Origin: Sipunculus nudus
Lineage: Eukaryota; Annelida; Sipuncula; Golfingiida; Sipunculidae
Assembly (NCBI GenBank): GCA_026874595.1
Contig: CM049310.1
Location: 20,002,058 to 20,066,057, forward strand
DNA length: 64,000 bases
Direction: 5' to 3'
Position numbers and translations under genes: made by a program. Each line of letters opens with the position of its first letter. Position 1 is the stretch's first letter. This document shows positions 55,226 through 64,000 of this stretch, in pieces. The notes below the pieces were generated by a model. It did not search any database. It saw nothing but the letters and a program-made list of their open reading frames with translations, and was not told the origin of the DNA.

Positions 55226-57896
55226 AACAAGGCCTACAGGCCTAATGCGAACCTGTGCAAAGTTTAGGAGTATGAATGGAGGTTTATTTTTAAAATTTAA
55301 TATTGATCCTCCTAAGTCCTGCATATCTACCTTAGTCATTTTGATTTCAGCAAAATGTACGTTTCTGACCTGCAAGTTTCGGACTAGGACATTTTAAAAC
55401 CAGAATAAGGGTAGTCGACAAGCCACTGTGTATCCGCAGAAATCTGAGTGGGACGGGTGAACTGAGGCATGATTTAAGTGGCAAGGGAAATACAGCGTGG
55501 TGTGTTGCATATTAGCATGGATGTCTGCAGCTTAAACGTGATTGTAGGTGGTGCCACCTGTCATAAAATCGAGAAAATTGTCCAGGATGTATAAACCTGC
55601 AAAATTTCAGGTGGATAAGTCAAACCACTGCCGAGATATGAGTGATTTTATCCCAAGGCAGATCAACAGATGGATGCTGTGCATAAGTGGTTGCAGGTGG
55701 CGCCAAGAGCTATGTGAGATCTGTACACATGCAAAATTTTGGCCTAATCGGTCAAACGGTTCCCGAGATATGAGCTTGGATGTCTGCAGAGTAAATGTGA
55801 ATGTAGGTGGCGACACCTGTCATAAAATCGAGAAAGCCGTCAAGGATGTAAAATACCTGCAAAATTTCAGGTGGATAAGTCAAACCACTGCTGAGATATG
55901 AGCGATTTTATCCCAAGGCAGATGAACAGATGGACTCTGTGCATAAGTGGTTGCAGATGGCCCCACCAGTTTTGCCTATGATGAAGAGCTATGTGAGATC
56001 TATACACAAGCGAAATTTTGGCCCAATCGGTCAAATGGTTCCGAAGATATGAGCTTGAATGTCTGCATAGTAAATGTGAATGTAGGTGGCGCCACCTGTC
56101 ATAAAATCGAGATAGCTGTGCAGGATGTATAAACCTACAAAATTTCAGGTGGATAAGTCAAACCACTGCTGAGATATGAGTAATATTATCCCAAGGCAGA
56201 TGAACAGATGGACGGTGTGCATAAATGGTTGCAGATGGCACCACCAGGTTTGCCTATGATGAAGAGCTATGTGAGATCTATACACAAGCAATATTTTGGC
56301 CCAATCGGTCAAACGATTCCCGAGATATTTGCTTGAATGTCTGCATAGTAAATGTGAATGTAGGTGGCGACACCTGTCATAAAATCGAGAAAGCTGTCCA
56401 GGATGTATAAACCTGCAAAATTTCAGGTGGATAAGTCAAACCACTGCTGAGATATGAGTGATTTTAACCTAAGGCAGATGAACAGATGGATGCTGTGCAT
56501 AAATGGTTGCAGGTGGCACCAACAGTTTTGCCTATGATGAAGAGCTATGTGAGATCTAGACACATGAAAAATTTTGGCCCTATCGGTCAAACGGTTCCCG
56601 AGATGAGCTTGGATGTCTGCAGAGTAAATGTGAATGTAGGTGGCGCCACCTGTCATAAAATCGAGAAAGCTGTCCAGGATGTATAAACCTGCAAAATTTC
56701 AGGTGGATAAGTCAAACCACTGCTGAGATACGAGTAATATTATCCCAAGGCAGACGAACAGATAGACGCTGTGCAAAAATGGTTGCAGGTGGCGCCACCA
56801 TTTTTAGTGTATGTTATATAGCTATCAAAGGGCTACATTTGTGCAAAATTTTAGCCTGATCTGTCAAACGGTTACCAAGATATGTGGGTTTATGTGTGGA
56901 AACAGACGCACAAATGGACACTGGGCAGCAAGGAAAGGTCAGATGTCAACCAAAAATGAAGGCGCAGCAGTTCACATGTGACCTGATGATAAACCCGATT
57001 TGCTTAAAATGCAAACGAAGTTTTTTCAAACAGTTGAAAGATATAGTTCCAATAATCTGGGAATTCTGCATCTTAACATTGTATCCAGACGTCTAGACGC
57101 TGTGTCTAGACATCTAGACACATTGTCTAGACACCCCCCCAGAGCCAGGTCAGTTGCCATGGTGATGTCTGGACCCAACCTGTTTGTACTGAGTGACCTC
57201 TTGACTTGGCTGCATGAAGTCAAATCTGTTTTCAAATACAGAAAGCCTTTTTCAATTGGCTACAATTCTTTTTTAAAACTGTATTTACCCAATCTTTTCA
57301 TATAAAACTGGCAGAACCCTACCATAGAATAATTCTTGTAAAGTTCAGCTGAACAGTTTCATCATAAATCAGTGTATAAGCTAGAAGAGTTTAAAATTAC
57401 ATTTTCGCTTGTAAAAAACACATCAATGTAGGTGGCGCCACCAATACCTCAAAATCAGATATGACATATGTGACAAACATTGGTATAAAATTTGGTCATT
57501 ATAGCTCTAGCCGTTTCTGAGATTTTAATTTTAGTGTGCTTTTTCGGAAAGATGACTAAGTTCAACCTCCTGTAACTCGGCCAAAAATCTCCAAACTGGA
57601 ACCATTCGAACAAACTTGAGAGAGATTGTTTCAGAGATCATTTCTGTGAAATATTGAACAATTTGGCTGGACAGTTTCAGAGGAGAAGATTTTTAAAGGC
57701 TTTTAAGCTTTTTCTCTATAAAATCTAAATTAATGCAGATACCCAATAATAAGCTCCATGCCACCAAGTTTCACATGTGACGAAATCTTTCATGTAATTT
57801 GGAGCTGCTAGCTCCGACAGTTTCTGACTTACAGCCATGGACGGCGGAAAGCCAGCCCTGACGCTGCGCCATCGCATAAGCTCACAGGTTCGCTAA
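55226..57896. mobile_element. Composite element, family B, copy 2, with 278-bp array
   Basis: Head AAGGCCTACAGGCCTAATGC then GAACCTGTG; tail 57866-57896 with GCATAAGCTCACAGGTTCGC followed by AAAAA. Between them is a tandem array (about 55500-56890) of 276-279 bp units. Each unit consists of two related halves of about 139 bp. The halves share GCAAAATTT, a TCAAACS block and GAGATATGAG. Several units carry the perfect palindrome GGTGGCGCCACC (56085, 56639, 56788; also 57431). The second half of the element is homologous to the 1.5-kb copy at 28558-30096. Confidence 0.85.
57087..57133. repeat. Cluster of GTCTAGAC palindromes
   Basis: Several copies of the 8-bp palindrome GTCTAGAC or one-base variants within about 47 bases, followed by a C-run. 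It lies inside the family B element. Confidence 0.6.
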
Positions 57897-57899
57897 AAA

Positions 57900-59980
57900 A
57901 CTTGATGCAGGGGGTCAAGATTCACACTGCAAGTGCTTTACAAAATCTTAATTGTTTTGCTTTAGTTTGACATGTGTCTATTTTTTCAGCCGGCCATTTA
58001 CCATTTATCAAAACAAAAGACAATGTTTCATTAATTTAAAATCAATATTTGTGATTATTACTGGTCAACATTTAATTAGCAGCTAAGGAATAAGATGCAG
58101 CAGTTTTCAGGATGCCAAGGCCATGACGTTTACCCACATGATGTGTGACATATGGTTGCTCAGACCTATAAAACACCCGAGGTGACATTCAGACTATTTT
58201 TGTAAAACTCTATTAACCTTACATTCTAGGAAGGAGGCAGGTGTAATTAGATACTGTTACATGTATGAGGAATATAAGCAATTTATATACCTGCTGTATG
58301 TACAGGTGCTCAAAAAGAAGGGAAAATACACAGTTAACCTTGGTGCTGAAATCGATACATAACAGGCCCTGCTAGTGATGCTGACAGCACAGCCTCAGCA
58401 GCATTAGAAAGCATCAGACTGTCTGGTCTACTGCGTCAACAATTGTCTTACAAAAGCAAGGACTAATTGAGTTAATCATCTGGCAAAAACAACAAGAGAT
58501 ATAAACCAGCTTTTTACTAATTTTCCTCACCATAAATTTCTATTATACTTGTCAAATTGATCTGCCTACATGCTTTCAAGTGTTTCTGCAGCATTAGTGA
58601 AGAACATATCAATAAGATTTTCTTACAAATTTCCATGGCGATAGAAACATGCATACATGAGGTATGATCTTTCATTGTGTGCATTAAATATATTAAATGT
58701 AAAGAATTTGTTTGCTGGGCTCCTAATGTGCAATTCATCCCTCATTTCTCAGTCTGAAAAATTAAATATGCCTTAAAATAAAGAAAATGCACATGGAGCC
58801 ATCAGTCTTAACAGCTGAAAGGGCTATCCAAGATCATTAAGCTTACCAAATTTCAGAAAGACTCATTGAATTATCAGAGAGATATCTTATCTACAGTATG
58901 AATTTTATACACCTATTTTATGCCCAAACTGTTAAAATTTCCGTAATTGTGTCTGCACAGTTCAGATGATGCATAATGTTTCAAATTTTAAGGTTGAACA
59001 CAAAATGTTTGTTTTGCAACTAGGAAAACTAACACAAGTCTGAATTTAGAGGTGCTAAAAACTCACAAAAATATGCCCTCCTCAAGGAATAGAGGTCACA
59101 GTAACCAAATTTTTTATGCAAAGAGATTTACCAAGGACCTTCCTAGAGGACCTACATAGGGTGATTGCTTCAGCCCAGGTGAACTTATAGTTCTGTGCTT
59201 ACCTGTGCTTATAGGCCTGTGTACCATACAATGAATACCCATGGTCAGTTTGGTGACCTGAGCTAAACACAATTTATTACAGATGGAGAGGCTTACACAG
59301 ATATAGACACAGACACTGTGCTGTAAAGCCATGTCTGAGTGCTGCAGGAGAAGGCAAACACTGCTGTAAGCCTTGTGTGGTTATTAGATTACAGCACAAT
59401 ACACTGCTATGTACCCTGGGAGCCTTCAGACCCTGACACCACATGACAGCTGACTGGAGCTGACATGTGTACTGAACTTCCAGGACTCCTCACTCTGCAG
59501 TCAGTATAGCTTTGTTTACCATTTCTCTGGCTGTTCTGAAGCAATTATTCCTTGCTGCATGTATTATAAGACAAGCATAAAATAATAATAATAAAGCATA
59601 ATATATCAAATAAATGCAGCAGGTATAAAAACAGCATAAGAGGAAGTAGTTTTATTTAGGTCAATTTCCTACACTGGCATTTAAACCCATGTGCGAAATT
59701 AGTCAGGGAACCAGTAACAATATGCAATACTTAAAGAAAAGCTTCAAGCACTGCTTTGCTATCAGAGTTATTAAAATAAATGTTATAATACCTTTCATGA
59801 AAACATTATTAATGGTAAATAATTCTGAAATAAAAGTATGAAACATTTTATTTCCAAGAAAACCAGAAGTCTTTCTTATCAACATGTAATTAATCATACC
59901 TGTGCTTTGATATAACTTACTATGAACTCATACTTCATACAAGAAATATCCTTGACCCTGTGTAATTATTCAAACAACAA
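57900..59980. other. No gene recognised
   Basis: A minus-strand frame from 59332 starts MALQHSVCVYICVSLSICNK, which is signal-peptide-like. A good donor (CACAG|GTAAGC) follows near 59202. Its exit phase (1) does not fit SUCO exon 1 (needs 2), so it is not joined to that gene. Confidence 0.3.
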
Positions 59981-60173
59981 TGAAAACTAGACATTTCTTG
60001 GCACCGCAGGTGCCAGAGTATCCCCAGACATAGTAGGCCCCCCTCCTACAAGAACGGACCCCCATTTTTAGCAGCATATACTGACACTTGGCACATTTAT
60101 TGTTTATTCCATCTAACGATCCACAATCTTGTTGAAGATGTTGGTCCTGTGACCTTGATCTTTTTAAAGATGT

Positions 60174-62190
60174 GTCCTGTGACCTTGACCTTTGATCTCA
60201 TAACCCCAAAATCAATTTTGGTCTTGCTTTTCCAATGGGACATATGCAAGTCAAGTTTGAAATCTATACATCAATAAAGCAGGAATTATCATCCAGAAAC
60301 TTATTTTTGGACAGATGGCTCCTGTGACCTTCACCTTTGACCTTGTGACCTCAAAACTGATAGTGTTCTTCCTCTCTTGGCAGGAGAACTATATGTGCAA
60401 GATGAAAGATATGAGATGAAATGTTTGGCTGAAAATGCATCCACATCTTTTTAAAGATGTGTCCTGTGACCTTGACCTTTGACCTCATGACCCCAAAATC
60501 AATTTTGGTCTTACTTTTCCAATGGGACATATACAAGTCAAGTTTGAAATCCATACATCAATAAAAGCAGGAATTATCATCCAGAAACTAATTTTTGGAC
60601 ATATGGCTCCTGTGACCTTCATCTTTGACCTTGTGACCTCAAAATTGATACAGATCTTCCACTCTTGGCAGGTGAACTATATGTGCAAGAGGAAAGATCT
60701 GAGATGAATTGTTTGGCTGAAAATGCATCCACAATCTTTTTATAGAGGTTTCCTGTGACCTTGACCTTTGACCTCATGACCCCAAATTCAATTCCAGTCT
60801 TGCTTTTCCAATGGGTCAAATACAAGTCAAGTTTGAAATCCAAACATCAATAAAAGAAGGAATTATCATCCAGAAACTAATTTTTGGACAGATGGCTCCT
60901 GTGACCTTCACCTTTGACCTTGTGACCTCAAAATTGATAGGGTTCTTCCTCTCTTGGCAGGTGAACTATATGTGCAAGATGAAAGATCTGAGATGAAATG
61001 TTTGGCTGAAAATGCATCCACATCTTTTTAAAGATGTGTCCTGTGACCTTGACCTTTGACCTCATGACCCCAAAATCAATTTGGGTCTTGCTTTTCCAAT
61101 GGGACATATATAAGTCAAGTTTGAAATCCATACATCAATAAAAGCAGGAATTATCATCCAGAAACTAATTTTTGGACATATGGCTCCTGTGACCTTCACC
61201 TTTGACCTTGTGACCTCAAAATTGATAGGGGTCTTCCACTCTTGGCAGGTGAACTATATGTGCAAAATGAAAGATCTGAGATGAATTGTATGGCTGAAAA
61301 TGCATCCACAATCTTTTTAAAGATGTGTCCTGTGACCTTGACCTTTGACCTCATGACCCAAAATTCAATTCCGGTTTTGCATTTCCAATGGGTCAAATAC
61401 AAGTATAGTTTGAAATCCATACATCAATAAAAGATGGAATTATCATCCAGAAACTAATTTTTGGACAGATGGCTCCTGTGACCTTCACCTTTGACCTTGT
61501 GACCTCAAAATTGATAGGGGTCTTCCTCTATTGGCAGATGACTTATATGTGCAAGATGAAAGGTCTGAGATGAAATGTTTGGCTGAAAATGCATCCACAT
61601 CTTTTTAAAGATGTGTCCTGTGACCTTGACCTTTGACCTCATGACCCCAAAATCAATTTGGGTCTTGCTTTTCCAATGGGACATATATAAGTCAAGTTTG
61701 AAATCCATACATCAATAAAAGCAGGAATTATCATCCAGAAACTAATTTTTGGACATATGGCTCCTGTGACCTTCACCTTTGACCTTGTGACCTCAAAATT
61801 GATAGGGGTCTTCCACTCTTGGCAGGTGAACTATATGTGCAAGATGAAAGATCTGAGATGAATTGTTTGGCTGAAAATGCATCCACAATCTTTTTAAAGA
61901 GGTTTCCTGTGACCTTGACCTTTGACCTCAAAATCAATTTGGGTCTTGCTTTTTCAATGGGACATATATAAGTCAATTTTGAAATCATTACATCAATAAA
62001 AGCAGGAATTATCATCCAGAAACTAATTTTTGGACAGATAGCTCCTGTGGCCTTGACCTTTGACCTTGTGACCCCAAAATTTATATGGATCATCCATTAT
62101 TGGCAAGTGAGCTATATATTCAAGATGGAAGACCTGGGATGAAAGTTTGGCTTAAAATGCATCCACAGTATCTTTTAAAATGCCAGTCCA
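60174..62190. repeat. 288/289-bp tandem array, about seven copies, dimeric
   Basis: The block TCCTGTGACCTTGACC recurs at about 60175, 60462, 60751, 61039, 61328, 61616 and 61905, spacing 287-289 bp. Odd and even copies differ consistently (CCACATC versus CCACAATC; most of the former carry CATCTTTTTAAAGATG), so the true period is a 577-bp dimer. Frames such as RSKVKVTGHIFKK on the minus strand recur with the units and are not genes. The units are rich in AGGTCA-type half-sites. Confidence 0.93.
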
Positions 62191-62809
62191 GTGACCTTGA
62201 CCTTTGACCTCATGACCCTAGAACCTATAGGGTTCTTACTTTAGTGGTGGGCCATACATAAGTCATGTTTGAATTCCATATGGCTATCAACACTGGAGAT
62301 ATCATAAGAGGTGTTTGATTTTCACCATATATGGCAATATTCAAGGTCAAGGCCACTATCATAGGAAAGGTCATGACCCCAATTTAAATAAGCAACATCC
62401 CATAACCCATACCTATGTATATGCATAATATAAAAGAAATCTGTCCATTAGTTTTTGACTTATAATGCTCACAGTGCTGTAAGGTGGCAATTTAGGGGGT
62501 ATTACACGGCACAAAAACAAGTAAAGAATAATAGGTGGCGCCACCAGTTTGTGGAACATGACAACCCTATCCATGATCTTCCATCAACTTGATTTTGGGA
62601 TAAATCCATGCAAGATTTCTTGAGATATTAAAGAATTTGTGTGATTTTCCCCAAAATTGGACCTATTCAAGGTCAAGGACACTCTCCTAGTAAAGGTCAT
62701 GACCTCATTTAAAATAGGCGTCGTCCTCTTACCCATATCTATACATATACCAAGTTTGGTAAAGTTCCGTGAAATATTTTTTGGGTTATCGTGCCAACAA
62801 GATTCATAT

Positions 62810-62810
<1 letters not shown>

Positions 62811-62861
<51 letters not shown>
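62811..62861 (+). repeat. (CGG)17 trinucleotide repeat
   Basis: 51 bases, 17 uninterrupted CGG units, 20 bases before the family A tail hairpin. Very unusual in such AT-rich sequence. Confidence 0.97.
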
Positions 62862-62909
62862 GACCGGTATGAAAACATAGTATCCCCCGACTTTGTCTGG
62901 GGATACAAT

Positions 62910-64000
62910 AAATACACAGTGTTCACTATAGGTTCAGCTTTTTTCATTCCTGTACAATTTTTATATATTTATAAAAGCAGATCTGATCACAGTAACTGTT
63001 TATGTGGAACTCTTTTCAGTTCAGACAAACATATCTCATTTAATTCTTCATGGTACTAGTGGCCATTACTGTGTTTTCTTCCATCCAAATTACAGTGATT
63101 TCCTCTGGTCATCTGAGGTCACATTTTGTAAGGTGGTCCATTTTCACAAAATATCAGGTTTTCTGACAAAAAAGCTAACACTGTTGCCTCTGTTGAATGA
63201 CAAAGTGCATGTTCTATACATCAACAGGAAGCTAAGAACATGCCCTTTCTAGTGCTGCTATTTGCAGGTAGCTGTGGAAAGATCCAGAGTCAACAGGAGG
63301 CCCTAAAGTTACATGTTGATGTAATTTCTGAATGTCCCCTGTGACATGCTGATCAGCTAAAAACATACATAAAGCTAAATCAGCTTAATAATATATATAA
63401 TACCATATTATTTGTTGAACCTACATGTATTGACTATGTTTTAAAGTTATTTTCTAATCTCTGAATCCTTAAAAGAAAAAGCTTCTAACAAAAAAGCACT
63501 ATAAGTGCTCACCTGTAAACATTTACATTGACAAAATCAGAAAGAAAACCATTCATATTCAGGTGCCTTAAACACCACTGAATTAAATCAGTCTGGTCCT
63601 CTTTCTTATTTAAGGTTTAATCTGACACTAGACTTGCATTACAAAAGAATAAGCATGATAAAATGGGACTGTTTCATTAAGGATCAGATATTTTCATAAG
63701 GTACTATTTCAATACAATAGAGAAATGAAAGCTGGCCCAATATATACAGGTTAAACAAGAGAGATGACTGTATACACCATGATTTCCTTAAGTATGTATT
63801 AGTGCAACACCCCCTTAAAGTGTCAGACCTCATTTAGGACATAACTGACCATTCAGATATCATACCTGTACTGTTTTAGTTAAATCATTTGATATGAGCC
63901 TTGGTTTCATGTACATTTGTGTACTTAAAAATTCAAAATTTGAATGATTCCATGTTTTAATCCTTTATTTACCCCTTTGAGTTTTGTTCTTTAACAAAAA
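62910..64000. other. No confident gene; one exon-like stretch
   Basis: On the minus strand about 63600-63511 encodes DQTDLIQWCLRHLNMNGF and a short continuation, ending at a good donor (TACAG|GTGAGC). Its exit phase (2) would fit SUCO exon 1, but the acceptor side is poor, with a stop behind the only good AG, and the peptide is not recognised. Left uncalled. Confidence 0.25.

Larger units (their letters stand above)
59984..62906. mobile_element. Composite element, family A, complete copy
   Basis: The head AAACTAGACATTTCTT is followed by the perfect hairpin GGCACCGCAGGTGCC (60000-60014) and the word GTATCCCCAGACA (60018-60030). The tail at 62881-62906 is a hairpin, TATCCCC..GAC paired with GTC..GGGGATA. 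It contains TGTCTGGGGATAC, the exact reverse complement of the head word. Inside are a 288/289-bp array, two 335-bp-type units (62340, 62670) shared with 19693-20995, GGTGGCGCCACC at 62534, and a CGG run next to the tail. Confidence 0.85.

Noticed and set aside
55548-56686. Frames with NVNVGGATCHKIEKAV repeats as a repeat protein
   Set aside because: Unit lengths of 276-279 bp shift frame between copies, with stops in every unit; this is satellite DNA.
59114-59332. Signal-peptide-like frame followed by a good donor, as first exon of SUCO
   Set aside because: The donor leaves phase 1 while SUCO exon 1 needs phase 2, and the only linking exon found lies within a transposon.
60351-62093. Repeated minus-strand frames with RSKVKVTG as a tandem gene family
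   Set aside because: They recur exactly with the 288-bp satellite units, have no fixed start or stop, and both strands show equal open frames.
62657-62872. Poly-alanine or poly-arginine protein across the CGG run
   Set aside because: A by-product of (CGG)17 inside a transposable element, with no other coding sign.

Overview
This looks like a stretch of an AT-rich marine lophotrochozoan genome, most likely a mollusc. Four things suggest this: one large multi-exon animal gene with GT-AG introns; dense dispersed repeats of a kind I associate with mollusc genomes; short inverted-repeat transposons; and a decayed Ty3/Gypsy-class element. I see no bacterial genes, operons or CRISPR arrays. The species cannot be named from the sequence alone.

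The one gene I identify with confidence runs on the minus strand from 50829 down to 24525. It is an orthologue of SUCO (SUN domain-containing ossification factor; Osteopotentia/SLP1 family), an ER-membrane protein. I could place 18 coding exons. All their splice phases agree, giving about 1210 codons ending at a stop in the last exon. Domain order is: acidic low-complexity lumenal region, FDEWK motif, SUN domain split over five exons, long Ser/Thr/Pro-rich region, coiled coil, one transmembrane helix, and a basic C-terminal tail with a run of eight lysines. The exon with the start codon and signal peptide was not found. A second, smaller likely gene (12993-12631, minus) encodes a 120-residue coiled-coil protein that I do not recognise.

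Layout: 1-1660 has no clear gene, only a weak first-exon candidate. 1659-7113 is a rearranged, decayed LTR retrotransposon with gag, protease, integrase and reverse transcriptase remnants and oppositely oriented LTR pieces; integrase lies upstream of RT, as in Gmr1-type elements. 7114-24500 is mostly intergenic repeats, a minisatellite and a small MITE, with the coiled-coil ORF in the middle. 24525-50829 is the SUCO gene, whose introns carry a 2.5-kb hairpin minisatellite, a pogo/Tigger-like relic and several composite repeats. 50830-64000 has no confident exon and is dominated by a 1.1-kb inverted-repeat transposon and two composite elements of 2.7 and 2.9 kb.

The most unusual signal is a set of composite repeat elements (families A-E below) with one shared grammar. 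Each starts with AAC(A/T)A followed by a short palindrome or hairpin and a family-specific word. Most have internal direct repeats, often carrying the near-perfect palindrome GGTGGCGCCACC. Each complete copy ends with the reverse complement of the opening word, usually in a hairpin, followed by an A-rich run. Several have a GACGGAC-like tract just before the tail. The window holds at least two copies each of families A, B and C.
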